From assembly GCA_018697195.1 (NCBI GenBank), contig JAGMWU010000070.1, forward strand, positions 98,072-162,071: a DNA stretch of 64,000 bases. The letters are read 5' to 3'. Of the stretch, positions 39,683 through 52,014 are shown piece by piece. The notes under the pieces are model-generated. The model saw nothing but the letters and a program-made list of their open reading frames with translations. It was not told the origin of the DNA and did not search any database. The DNA is from Certhia americana. Its lineage: Eukaryota > Chordata > Aves > Passeriformes > Certhiidae. The position numbers and the translations under genes were made by a program. Numbering within the stretch: position 1 is the first letter of the stretch; every line of letters starts with the position of its first letter.

Positions 39683-39990
39683 ACGTAGAAGGGCTTGGGT
39701 TGGAAGGATCTTAAAGCTCGCTTAGTTCCAAGCCCCTGCCATGGGCAGGGACACTTTCCCCTACCCCAGGCTGCTCCAAGCCCTGCCTAACCTGGCCTTG
39801 GACACTTCCAGGGATCCAGGGGCAGCCACAGCTTCTCTGGGCACCCTGTGCCAGGACCTCACCCTGTCAGGGAAGAATTCCTTCTTAACATCCAACCTAA
39901 ACCTATTCTCTTTGAGTTTTAACCCAATCCCCCTTGTCCTGTCATTCCATGCCCTCATTCTTTTGAAGCACTTGTCCTGTTCCCAGTAAC
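39683..39990 (-). repeat. CR1 LINE 3' fragment
   Basis: The antisense copy reads GGGCTTGGGTTGGAAGGATC, CCTGCCATGGGCAGGGACAC, GGATCCAGGGGCAGCCACAG, CTTAACATCCAACCTAAACC and CCCCCTTGTCCTGTCATTCC. It is close to the subfamily consensus and hence comparatively young. Confidence 0.9.
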
Positions 39991-40724
39991 CATCTCAATA
40001 AAAATATATATAAAAATGAATTTCATCATATTCAAACCACTCTCAGTCAGTTCTGTTCTAGCTCCAGCCTCCACAGCTTTGCTGTGGGATGACCTGCTGC
40101 TCTTCACTGGTTTGTTCTGGTCACCTCTGGGTATCTGACCTCAGCACTGCACGCTGAGTGGGGACATCCAGGCTGCACCAAATCTCCTTTGTGTTCTCTG
40201 AACCTGTGCAAACAGAAGCAGCACACTCTTTTTTCTCAGCATAAACACACAGGAACAATTTCCACAAGACCACGAAGGGTTTCTGGTGTGGCTTTTTTCC
40301 CTTCCTAATCAACCCATTTATTTTGCTAGTTGCGTGTGCATGCTAAGAGGGGATGCTTTTAGGGATGGCTGACTGTAATTATATAAGACAAGAGCAGAGA
40401 AGCTGCATTCAGATTCATTTCCTCCACAGCCAGAGCCTTGATTTCCTGAGAATTAAGTCTCCATAATGAAGGGGAAGCCTTTGTGTGCTGCTGTTGCTGT
40501 TTCACATCTCTCAGCACACCCTGTGAGTGCACACAAGTAATGACCGAATGATTTCAGGGTTTAGCTCTTGAAGTAAAAGCAGCATCTCTGGGTCAACGTT
40601 ACATAAATAGACAGAATATGCGCTGGAAAAACTTGCACACATTGCTTTCTGTGCCTTGTGCAGCCCTGTTCTGGAGTCTCAACAGAACCAGGGAGATCAC
40701 AGAGATTCACAAGCAAGAAATATC

Positions 40725-41045
40725 ACTGTAGAATCCTGGAATGGCTTGGGTTGGAAGGGGCCTTAAAGACTACCCCATTCTAAACCCCCTGCCATCAGCA
40801 GGAACACCTTCCACCATCCCAGGATGCTCCAAGCTCCGTCCAACCTGGCCTTGAACACTTCCAAAGATGGGGATTCACAACTTCCCTGGGCAGCTTCTCC
40901 CAGTGCCTCACCGCCCTCAAAGGAAAGAATTTCTTCCTAATCTCTAACCTAAAGCTTCTGTGTCACTGTGAAGCCATTCCCCCTTGTCCTGGCTCTCTGT
41001 GCTCTCCTAGAAAGTTTCTTTCCAAAGGTCCAGAGGGACAGGGGC
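40725..41045 (-). repeat. CR1 LINE 3' fragment
   Basis: The antisense copy runs from AGAATCCTGGAATGGCTTGG through GGAACACCTTCCACCATCCC, CCTGGCCTTGAACACTTCC, AGAATTTCTTCCTAATCTC and CCATTCCCCCTTGTCCTGG. Confidence 0.9.
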
Positions 41046-44000
41046 AGCCTCTGCCTGCCTCTTTGAAAGAAGCTTGGGAGCTGCTGGAGGTCAGACTGCC
41101 CAGGCAAAGGGCCTGTGAGCACTGCAGTGAAACAGGAGGGTTAAAGCAGTAACTGCACAGTGCTCAGGAAATCCTGACCTAATGGACTCTGCAGGGCTCA
41201 GCACGCTGGAAAGGAGCAGGGCAGCAGAGCCCCCAAACAGCCTCACAATTCTGTTACCTTTCATTCACTCTGCTGCGGGGAGAGAGTTTTGGGTCAGGGA
41301 GATGCTGCTCAACATCCCCACAGAGCACTCTGTGAGAAGAGTAATTTTAATTTTCCTCTTTTCCCTCTTGTTAAAGCAGGATAATGAACTTGTCCTTTCC
41401 TCTGTGTTCCCAGACTTTGTCTGCCCTGCTCATGTCAGTGGCAAGTTCCTTAAGGCAAGGCTTGTCTTTTGCTGTTTGCAGGGGCTTTGTGCAGCACCAT
41501 CTGACCTGAGAGGCACTGCCATGCTGCAGCATTAACAGCAGACACTGAAGCAACGCTTGCTTACAAAAATAAACACATGAAAAATACATTTATGACCCTT
41601 GTGTACAGCAAAGCGCTGCACACAGGCAGACATCCATTAAGGGAAGATTCAATATCACAGAGTGGTCTGGACTCCCTCAGCCTCTTTTCTTCTTCCACCA
41701 CTTGCAATAGAAATACATTCCAGGTCAGAATTTCTTAGGATTACTTAGAAACATCCTTATTTTATCCATCTATTTTCTATCAGATATACATTGCAGGAGG
41801 TAACAGGGTTAAACTTCATCTGGCATCATAAATATCACAGGTTGTTCTAACATTTACTTGAGTATATTTTCTTTAAAAAAAAAAAAAAAATCTAAACAGA
41901 ATAAAATTAAGCCCACAGCAGCAGAGAAAGAGATAAAAAACAACCCCCAAACCATGCACACAAAAGCGAGGCACAACAGGGGAAAAAATAAAGCAGCTGG
42001 AACCTCAAGTGGAAACAATTTGATTACCATCAATTCCCTGAAGTACTGACCAGATAAACACTTGTTTAGTTTATAAGTTCTGACAAGATCACAACCCAAG
42101 GTAGTACAGCAGCAAGGGAGTGATTTTTCTATTTATTTATTGAAACTGCTGAGAGAATAATAAAGACAGGAACCAAAATCCATGTCTTCTGTGTAGCTAC
42201 AAAAAATTACCAGTAGGCAGACAAGGCAAACTCACTGGTATTGTTATGAAGATCACAAAGAACCACATGCCTAAAGCAAAGAACAGTGAAAAAGTTGCTC
42301 AGATTTGAAAATCCTTTATTATATTTATAAAATAATTTCCTACCAGATGTCTAAGAACTAATCACATCATCTGGCAAATGTTAGATTTGCCCCCCTCCTT
42401 TTATTTTTTGCTCAGTTATGAGAAATATTTTTATTTTTGAAGTGTAAATTTAGCCTCCATTTTGAGGAAGCAAAAAGATGATTACAGGAAAGGATGAATT
42501 AAGCAGACAAGGAGTTATTGCTATAAAACTTTCTCCTAGTGCCTAAATATAGGAATTACAGCCAGATAAACTGCTTACGTAAAATCTCTTTATCACGTCT
42601 TAAAAGATGAAATCTGGAGCTGCAGCAGCTTTTGCCCACAATTTCAGAAGACTTTCTTCATGTTGTTCAGTCACAGAAAACCTCCAGCCTTTTTCCCTTT
42701 TTCCTCTTATTTCATCCCTGGTTTCAGAAATTTTGCAGCTCCCCTGGGTTATTTACATCTCAGCTGGAGCTCTCAGTCCTACCTTTAAGAAATCTGCACT
42801 GGAACAATCACTCCACATGGGAAGCAGAAATTGGACTTGATCTCCAGTTGGGAAAATACAACAACTCTGCTCCAATCAGGCACAAATGTGGTCCTAATCC
42901 AAAAGGAAGGATGCACACACACAGGGACTGGATAAATGCATACTGCATTGCCTGGGCCTCATGAGAAAGGGAAATTCTTGTTTGATTTGCAGCAGGTGAA
43001 ATCGAGAATTTGCCGTAGTACGTGAAGACATAAACTGTTCCAAGACCATTTTCTTTGACAGTCAAAATTAAAACAAAGTCTTATTCAAATATATGAAGTC
43101 AAAGAGACTACACAATTTAGAAGTTTCCAGCCTTTTTCCAAATTCTGATGAGTTCTATCCTTTTTTTCTTACCCTGAGCCTTCAAGGACTGAGGTATTAA
43201 ATCTCTCATCCATGTCATCTCATTTACTTGGTACACCCTGCTGAAAAATAATGGACCCCTTGATAAAGATCACAAACACTATTTCGGGTCAGTCATGAGG
43301 GTTTTGCAGCTTAGAGGAAAATAAATTAGCAGAAAGTAAATTTAACTTTAGCCAAGTCATGACTGCAGTTCCTGTATAATATCTTCTGTCATTCCCTCCT
43401 CTCTTTGCTCATTTAGCTGAACAGAAATCTAAACTAACCTAATAATTTTAAAGTCCTGGCTCCAAATATTGAAAGTCCAAAGCACTGGTTCAACCACAGT
43501 TTGGATGGGGTGAGGCAGATGAGTTTCTGGTCATAACAGTCATCAGCTTTTAAAAAATAGTGATCAGTATGTCAAGCTGCGTCTGTCATAAAAATTTGTA
43601 TTTTTGACATGCTCGTTTGAAAAAGTCTTTTTGACTTCAAAAATGTTTTTCTTCAGTCCAAGTAGCATTTGAAATTCTCAGTCCTCTCCAGCTTCCATCA
43701 GGCTGTCAAAATGAGAAGCATTTATCCCTGAAAATTCTTAGTTCAGTATGAAATATTGAAAAGGTGATATGGGGCCAAGCTGGTGACCTACATTTCAACA
43801 TTCCTGAAATAACAATACAGAGGGGAGACAGTGGACAGATGAACAGGAAGAGACCAAAGTCATTAGATGAAAGGCAAAACCAAGAAAAATCAGAAAGAGA
43901 GAGGTGCATACTTGGCAAACCAGATAGGTAACAAGAAAGGAGTGAAAATGGAGTAAACAGAAATGGAAAGCCAAAAAGCAGGAAGCACTCACAGAATGTG

Positions 44001-45182
44001 CTGGGAATAAATTGTCCTGGGAGCAGGGGCAGAATTGAGCACTGTAATCTGGGTGAAGGTCTCAGTAACTGCCTGGAACTGCTTTGAGAATTCAATGACC
44101 AAAATCTAAATGTGAAATTAAAAAAAGGGGTTTAGCCTTATCTAGCCCTTGCAGATTATTTCTATTTCAGTTTCGGCCGTTGCACTGCAGCCACACAAGT
44201 AAGCTGGCATGATTTCCTTCCCCAGACTCCACTGAGCTGACAGATACTGCAGCTTCAGGTGAGGACTTTAGAGGCCTTTAAGGGCATGATTTTTACCATG
44301 ATTCAAGAGGCTGTGAACCAAATCTCTGTGATACTTTCTTAGGAACTGCTTAGGACCTTCATTTTTTGGAATTTATTAAATCACTGATTTGAAGACTAAT
44401 TTTCATAAGAAGCATAAATAACTAGGATGTTCTGTATTTCCCCTATTCTGTTCTTTAAAATATTATACATATTATCACAGTGTTTCTGAGACCACTAAAG
44501 ATAGGAATTTTAGGGCTGATATTTGGCTTTCTACATATTTCTGGTTTTGAAGGTTGGAATCAGGAAATTCCACAGAAAACCTGTTATTAATTTTAAAAGT
44601 AGAGAGAGGCTGTAGATATGCACAGCTGCATTTTCTAGCTCCTTCCATTTTAAACAGCTGCAGCATTCTGCAACAAACCAAGAACCCAGATTTGTACTCT
44701 GGGTTGCTAATTAGTTATTATCTTTTATAGCTTTAATCAATGAACTGCTAAAGCTAAGCCAGAGCAGTGCTGTGCTTTGTAAATTAACCTTTAACAGTCT
44801 CACAGAAACAGCACTTTCAGCCCTGCACATTCTTTGCAGTGACTGCTTGATGAGTCTTAATCACACCCTTTTTCTGTAGATGAGGAAGGTCATTTGAAGA
44901 AGGAGAACAGAAATTCACTGCCATTTTGGGAAGAAATTGTCCTCCACTTACAGCCACAGTGTAAAGCTATATCATATGAGATATATCAATGATTACAACT
45001 TAGGTCTCCTCACTCTCTGAGTTAATTTCTTAGGCTCTTTCTCTTTAAACTGGATTTTTAGAAGACTAATTCAGTGGCCAAGAGCTTTGTGACAGAACTG
45101 TGGGACCCTGTAAGCTTCTCCTGGGATGCCTGCCTGATTTCAAAACCAGTGTATGTTCTAACAGTGAGAGTCAATTCCACCC

Positions 45183-45214
45183 CTCCCCCCCCCCCCCCAA
45201 AAAAAAAAAAAAAA
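45183..45214. repeat. Poly-C/poly-A homopolymer junction
   Basis: A C-run interrupted once near its start passes directly into a run of about 16 A. C-runs of this length often cause sequencing errors, so the lengths may be unreliable. Confidence 0.85.
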
Positions 45215-46169
45215 TCCTTTTCCTTCCAGCTGTACTGATGTTACATGGGCTCAAAGATGCAGGCAATGTCACATGGTTATTCCATGGAAAAGAATAACTG
45301 CAGGGCAGCTTTCTGTCCCACTCCTCACAATCTCTTATCCAACCCCAGGCTGCCAATCTTCTTTCCAGTGCCCTGTGCTCAGCAGTGACTTAAACACTGA
45401 CACTGTGCCATTCCCAAGGCTATCTGCCTCCTGTAGACCTTCTAGCATCTCTTCCAATTGTTTCTCTCTACCAGATCCTCTGTGCTCACCTTTCTTTACA
45501 AGATTTTTACTGGTGTCCCCTCTGTGCCCTCAGGTTTCCTCTCCTTGCACTATCATCCTGTATCTCATCTAGGCCCTTCTCAAAATTTCATTGGCATTAA
45601 GTATCTCTTTCAGATAAAATATTCTTATTCAGGTTGGATTTGACTGCTTGTTGACATCCAAATTAGTCTGTGAAACAGAGAATTGGCAATGCCACAACTA
45701 ACAGTGGATAATTATAATGGTTTCTTTCCCTATCAAAGGTTTTCCCACAGTCATTCTGTTCTCAATACCCTACCCCAACCCAGCAGTACAAAACTCACTA
45801 GGAACCCTGCCTTTTCAGGAAAGTTTGCTTATTCGTCATATTTACAGTTGGTTCACATTTAGTTTTCTGAATTCAGAACTTGTTCTGTGTATCAGGCCCC
45901 ACCAGTGGCCCTTGCCTTCATTCCAGGTGATTGCAGCAGGAACCTTCCTCTGAGAGCAATACAAATTTCTTCCACAGAAACTGTAGTTCCCAATGTAAAC
46001 CCAGGGCAGCCCAGGAGTATGTGGGCAAGGAATATCCCTAGCTAGCATGGCTCGTGTGAGAAGGTCACAGGGAGGAAGTAAGAAACAGCAGGAAAAATGG
46101 AATAAACCCAGGAAAGTTGTGAGACACACACATTTCAGATGACAAATGCTGCAAGATTCAGATTTGGGG

Positions 46170-46380
46170 TGATGGGATGCAAAGAACTTTGTATAAAGGG
46201 ACCTTAAAGGTCATCTTGTTCCACCCCCCTGCCATGGGACACCTTCCACCAGCCCAGGCTGCTCCAAGCCCCGTTCAGCCTGGCCGTGGACACCTTCAAG
46301 GATCCAAGGGCAGCTCCAGCTACTCTGGGCACCCTGTGCCAGGGCCTGCCCACCCTCCCAGGGAACAATTCCTTCGTGCA
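46170..46380 (-). repeat. CR1 LINE 3' fragment
   Basis: The antisense copy contains AGGGACCTTAAAGGTCATC, CCCCCTGCCATGGGACACC, CCAGCCCAGGCTGCTCCAAG, GGATCCAAGGGCAGCTCCAG and CCACCCTCCCAGGGAACAATTC. Confidence 0.88.
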
Positions 46381-49300
46381 GTGCTCCCAAGCAGCCCTTG
46401 ATGGTCTGTCTGCTGTCCTTCTGTCCTTGGGAGAGCCCAGGCAGTGCAGACAGACTCTGTTAAAATAACTGCACTGCATCCAACTCTAGAGCCCCAGCAC
46501 ATTGAGGATATTGACTTGCTGGAGCTTTCAAACCCAGCATTACCACCTCTCCTCCCCAGCTAATTCCCTGAGAAAAGGAAAAGAAATGGCAGATATATTT
46601 AGAGGAATGTTACCACAGCAAAATCAGAAGTACAAAATTAGTGCATTTTAGGATGGCATTTGCCTAGGCAATCTTAATTCATATTTATAAGGGTAGACAC
46701 TGAAATCCTAATTTCCTGAAAGTCTGTGAGCTGTTTGACATGGCCTTCAGAGATGCCAGTATTTTACCCACGGCTTCACCTACACACTAAAAAATTTCAG
46801 ATGCAGATTTTATCATGAGATCCTTTCATCTTTTACAGAGCTGTCTGAATGGAAGTCTTTTATTTTCCCTCTCTACAAGTGGTGTGTGGCCCAGTGCCTT
46901 ATTTACTGCACACATATAAAGTCTACACTGAATACAGGATTTGAAATTTCTCATGCCTGCTTTTCATCACAAATCCTTCTTGTTCTCCTGAGTTTTACAG
47001 GTGCCATGAAAGCAGCTTTAGACTGTTTTTGTGAAGCATTTGCACTACACCAGTTGTTTTGTAGATTGGAACAGCAGCACAGAGAAATACGCATAGATTT
47101 GTCCAATGCCTACTAACTCTAAGCTCTGAATTATTCATAAGTCTGATTTATTCAGAAATCATCAGTGTTTTATGTCTAGAGCAAAATCTCTGTTCATCTT
47201 AGTTTCTGTTATGAGCTCTCACCACTTTTGCCAATCAAGTTCTATTTATTCTGAGCTAGTTATCCAAAAAACAGAGTTCATTCCTATTGGTGGTCTTCTG
47301 AAGCCTGGTAGAATTGCCAAAACTGCCAAAGGACATAGAGCAGAAACCAGAAATGTCCCTGATCTCATTATATAGCATGTGGGGGACTAACAAGATGCCC
47401 CAGAGAGCTTAAACTCCAAGTCAGAGAGAGTCTGAACCTTCTTGTCCCACCTCAGACAGAAATTTCCCGACTGCAAACCTACAATTGCTCAGACTGGGGC
47501 CTAAGAAGATGCAAACACAATTTAAGAAATGCTACATCCAGATTCACTGTTCTATGCATGGATAAAATACTCAATAAAGCCAACAGGAATGCTGTCAGTC
47601 AAATAAGAACCAGGTTTTGCTTGGGCAACACATATTTGCTGAAAAACCTGTGCTGATGTTCAGCTACATATTAGGAATTAAAGATTTACTGATTTGACAC
47701 TAGTACAGGCCTTGAACCTAAACCGCAAAAGGAAAGAAGCACTGAAAGAGATATCTCTGGGAACGTGTAGGCAGGATTCTAAAGCAGAGGTAGTAATTTG
47801 CTAAATATGTGGTGTGCTGAGGCTACAAAAGCTAACACAGCCCTTAATCCAGAGATTTCTCCATGAAACACCTGTTTGCTATTAAGGATCAGGGACATCT
47901 AAAGCTTTTGCTTACAAAGAAGAGAAGAATATTATCTGAAACCCACTACAAAAAAAAGAAAAAAAGGTCTAATTAATGTAATGGCAGGGTTGCTAATCCC
48001 TTGGGAGCGGACAAAGACAAAACAAAATAATCTTCTTTGTGTTGGGATGCACTCATTGCATGAGTCATGGAAGGAAGAAGCAATAAGAGCCAAGGGTTAC
48101 TCAAACAAAGAGATGTTCAGGTTCCCAAAGCAAGTCTAAAATGCAAGACCCAAAGCAGAATAGCAAGCAGGACTCCAGGCAGTGGAACAGGGACCCAAAT
48201 GTCACTGGAGCTCCTCAGGTGACAGAACCATCCTACCTTTGCACTTCCATTCAGGTGCTTGGAAATTGGCAGCAGCAGCAAGAAAACATCCGGGAGAATG
48301 TTTGGATTCAGACTGGAGTGAGTTTAAGGCACTACAGGAGTGCTCAGCCAAGGATGATTAGTGCAGCTGAAAGCCTGAGGGAAGCCCTCACAAAGGTTAC
48401 AGTGGTTTTGTGGTGACATTTTCAAATGCAAGCTCAACAGTCACACCCCCTTCATCCTCTGCAAGGGTTGTGTCTTCCTGCAAAGCCTGCAGCAGAAGGA
48501 AGAGCACACAAACCCCAGCTGATCATAGCCTAGGGCCCCATTATATATCAAATTCATTTCCAAATCTACTTCTGCAAACAGCCCTTCTGCAACAGCACTG
48601 CAGGTTTTGCTGGGCACCATTAATTAGTGGATGTTGTAACTGTGATTGCCACTCCTCAGGTTGTTCCTCAGCTCTTTTTCCAGGTGAAATTCCCGTTTAA
48701 ACAGAAAGAAATGTTTGCACCAAAAAAAGATTAGATGAAGTAATCATCATTTTTGCTGCTGGAGACCCCTCTTCCCAGCGTTTGAGCTGCCTCTGTGATA
48801 TGAGCATCATTCCTCATTTGAATTCCTGACTGACAATGCTCAGAGAGCTGCCATACAGGGCTCTCCACCCTATACAAGGCATCCACTGAGTCTGCAGTTT
48901 AGTTTGGATGTGGCTCTGTATTATTCCTGCTCCAAAATCAAAAGTGAGAATGTTTTTTTTTTTTGTCCCGATGATTTTTATTTTCCTGAACTCCATGAGA
49001 ACCTTCTGCCAATTGTTATTGACTGCTGTGAAGTCATCAATCAGTGACAGAGTAAATGAAGCTACATTCTAAACCATGCTTTTAGTCATTATTTTGACAA
49101 ATAACATTTCGGTTTCCATCACCACCTGTTAGTGAATGAAAGTAGCTAGCAAAAAATTAGGTCTGATTTCACCACAGAAAAGTAAAATGAGAAGAGATAT
49201 TCAAAGAGACTTACTGGCTTTGTAAAAATAACAAAGGGAAAACTGATAAGCTCCTACCCTGGTTTTACTGTTCTTTAGAATGGAGGGCAAACCAGCTCTG

Positions 49301-49520
49301 GAATTCACACACCTGAATACACACAGCAGAACTGAACCATTATTCCATTATTCCATTACACAAACCAGTAACCTCCAAAAGCTGGGTGAAAGCTGGGATC
49401 AGGGACTCTTATCTCCAGTGCTCATCTGAGACTGAGTAAAGAAAAAAAATGCATTTTATGCTTTTTCCACTCTATTTAGATTCCACAGATTAATTTTCAA
49501 GAACTTCAGATCCAGCTAAC

Positions 49521-49660
49521 GGAATGTTCTGAGTTGGAAAGGACCCACAATCATCAAGTCCAACTCCAAAGTGAATGGCTCATACCTCAGGCAGGGACTG
49601 AACCCACAACCCTGGGGTTATTGGCACCATGCTCTGACCAGCTGAGCTCATCTGAGGCTC
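49521..49660 (-). mobile_element. tRNA-Ile-derived SINE with CR1-like tail (TguSINE1-type)
   Basis: On the minus strand the left end reads GAGCTCAGCTGGTCAGAGC (an A-box-like tRNA start), then CATGGTGCCAATAACCCCAG and GTTGTGGGTTCAGTCCC (a B-box-like region), matching the layout of tRNA-Ile with an AAT-type anticodon loop. The right part, GGACTTGATGATTGTGGGTCC and TTCCAACTCAGAACATTCC, is a CR1-like 3' tail. This head-and-tail combination is the known TguSINE1 family of songbirds. It sits about 110 bp downstream of the constant exon 2 donor, antisense to nothing and in the same orientation as the gene. Confidence 0.75.
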
Positions 49661-49766
49661 TTCACTCAGAGGTACAAAATAGAGGAAAAATTAAGTAGAA
49701 GCGTTAGGACATCTACTGCAGTTAACATCAGTTCTTCACAAATATTCTGGATTTTCACGTCCTTAC

Positions 49767-49855
49767 CTGCTGTAGCACTGGAGACTGTTGGCCACTGCTG
49801 ATCAGGCCCTGCTGGTCCTCCACGCAGGACTCCTGCCTCCTCCATATGCACAGCA
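49767..49855 (-). CDS. PCDHA: PCDHA constant exon 2
   Basis: This 89-bp exon lies on the minus strand between acceptor TTGCTTACCCAG and donor GTAAGG. It completes the split serine and encodes [20 protein letters not shown] and then WPTVSSATA, ending one base into a glutamate codon. The [13 protein letters not shown] block is the alpha constant-region signature. It forms residues 860-888 of the alpha C2 isoform, in the cytosol. Only 2.1 kb separates it from constant exon 1, whereas 37.5 kb separates it from constant exon 3. A songbird SINE lies about 110 bp downstream of its donor, unusually close to an exon. Confidence 0.95.
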
Positions 49856-51955
49856 CTGGGTAAGCAAATATCACAGTTGGGTTACACAGCTCCCCTCTGC
49901 CCTGGACCTCCCAGCATTTCCCTTTCCTGCTGCTCTTCAAAGTTCATCACTATTTATCACTCTGCAGCTACTCCTACAGCAGTGCATGATGGCAGCAGCA
50001 TAAGAAGCAGCTGTTTTGACTTGCAAAAAACACCTTGGATTGTTTACTAAAACCCAGTCATGGAATAATTTACAAAACAAACACACCTGCAGGACTCGTC
50101 GCTCTCTTTGACTGGGAGTCACTAACAGGGAAGTGACACATCTTTGCTATTAGGATGTAGCAACATGAGGTAAATGATTAAAAAGTTGCTGGAGTTAGTT
50201 CTGAGCTTTTGCCACTATGCCATTTTAACAAATCCCACCTTCCTGGGTTACTGCCCATTTCTTTTGGACAGTTCGGGAAGAGAAATGCATTTTCTCAAAA
50301 GGAAAAGCTAATACAGGAAATTTTACAGTGTCACATCATGAGCACTGGGCATCAAAAGCACCAATTTGCACCTTACACAGAAGAAAAAGAAAATATTGGC
50401 TAATTTTACTACAAAACTAAGCAGGCTATTTATATGCTGTTCATTAAGAGAAACAGGATTCTGTGACTGTGTCCCTGTCTCTGCTCATTGGCTTCACACT
50501 CGCTTTTTCACTTCCAGCTGAACTTAAGGGCCAGTTTCACCCAAACATGGCAGACACCAAATTTCTACAAATTCCATGAAAAAACAGCATTTTATGTAAG
50601 CCATCAATTGGGCAGGGCACACAGGCTCAAAATCTGAGTTTTCAGGAAAGGACAGGGGCTGCTGGTGTGAGAGAGCAGAGGAACATGTACAATTTCCCAG
50701 AAATTGTCTTATGGGATTAAAATAAGCTCTTACTTTTGATTAATTGTTCAAGTAGCTTCAGATAAGATCTTGTACTTTGTATAGAAAGGACTGTGGAACC
50801 ACAAGAGCATGCCTGACTCAGGACCAGCAGATAAGGTACTCAGGTAGGCAGAATTCCTTCTTCAGGATCCTGCTCCCCAGACTGTTCATTGATTTTGGAG
50901 TTATGGATTAAAAAAAAAATTGAAAGTCACAGCAGGAAGATAAAGAAAGAAAATAGCTTGCCCAGTAGACCACAAAGTCAAGCTTGCTCTGTCTTCCTTT
51001 GCTTTTGGTCCTTGAGGTTTAGATTCCTTTTCACACAGCATCTCAAAGTCAGGTGGGAGTCACTCTGTGTCCTCACCCACATGAAGCACAGTGTGACTGA
51101 ATTTAGCACTTCAGCCTCATACAGACTCCTCAGCCCCGTGGATAATGGACAAAGGTACAGCACCACTGCACCAAGGATTTCTAGGAACCCATAAAATCCT
51201 GCACTTTGTGATGCCACTAGGAATGACTGCAGCCTCATAACTCATCTGCACCTGTGCAGGAATCTTCTTAATCACATCAGATTACACCTGAACATAGAAC
51301 CACTTCTCTAGTCTGCTCAGGGAGAGCAGAAATACTGTTTGATTTAGGCTCTACAGAAGCAATTTTAGTATAATTCTCTTTTTCCAAGTGCACTGAGTAG
51401 AAAATTATGGAAGACTGCATGAGGTATTAGGAAGGAGATTTTCAATGATGTCTAAAGAGATTTGGACAAAAGCCTCACTTTTTCTTCTTTGAAAATCCAT
51501 CTCTTATCTTCAAAAGTCCTTTCAACTATATTAATCTTCTTGATTGCACCATGTGGTTAATAAACCTGCTGCAGGAGCAGCTACTTTTATGGTAATGAGG
51601 AAAAGAAGATGGAAATACAGACTGCCTATTGAAACATCAGCCCTGATGATTACAGGGAGCTTTAAAATAAACAAAAAATATGTAATGACAATTAAATGAT
51701 TCAATAATTGGAACAATTATGCCTTGACAGTCAATGGATACAAAAGCAGAAGGTAAAGAACAGCACAGCTTTACAGCAGTGCAACAACAGCGTGAGATGC
51801 AAGTCAGAGTGAATCTGTAGCACATGGAGATTGGAAGTGACAGCAGCAGAACTCAGCATAGATATCATCAGTCTACAACATCAGAAGAAATGATTTGCCC
51901 TTTTCACAAAGGAAAAAGGCAGAATTCCCCTCCTCTGGAGAAACAGCACACATAC
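49856..51955 (-). other. PCDHA: Intron between constant exons 1 and 2
   Basis: This 2.1-kb intron has GT and AG ends on the minus strand. It is AT-rich with no repeat or open frame that I recognise. Confidence 0.85.
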
Positions 51956-52014
51956 CTTTGCATTCCTGCCCTCAGGGATGCAGAGTAGCGCCAGTCCGGG
52001 TTGGGGTGTTTTGG
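51956..52014 (-). CDS. PCDHA: PCDHA constant exon 1
   Basis: This 59-bp exon is too short to stand out as an open frame. On the minus strand an acceptor (TTTCTGCAG) is followed by codons for PKHPNPDWRYSASLRAGMQ plus two bases of a serine codon, then a donor, GTATGTG. The PNPDWRYSASLRAG core is the start of the shared alpha cytoplasmic tail as known in mammals. Phase fits on both sides: it enters at phase 0 from the variable exon and leaves two bases into a codon that constant exon 2 completes. It encodes residues 840-858 and part of 859 of the alpha C2 isoform, and would be shared by all alpha isoforms. Confidence 0.95.

Larger units (their letters stand above)
12227..49766 (-). other. PCDHA: Large intron between constant exons 2 and 3
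   Basis: This 37.5-kb intron begins with GTAAGG and ends with a pyrimidine tract and CAG. It carries most of the repeats in the window: CR1 fragments in both orientations, paired LTR-like elements at 15.6 and 19.1 kb, LTR-like blocks at 23.4-25.9 kb, long homopolymers and a songbird SINE next to its 5' end. Stretches without recognised features are roughly 14-15.6, 20-25, 26-29, 32-36.5, 41.1-46.1 and 46.4-49.5 kb. In mammals the enhancer HS7 lies in this intron. No gene is supported inside it. Confidence 0.85.

Noticed and set aside
49600..49660. Possible tRNA gene (A-box and B-box like segments)
   Set aside because: It lacks a complete cloverleaf and is fused to a CR1-like tail, so it is a SINE head and not a functional tRNA.
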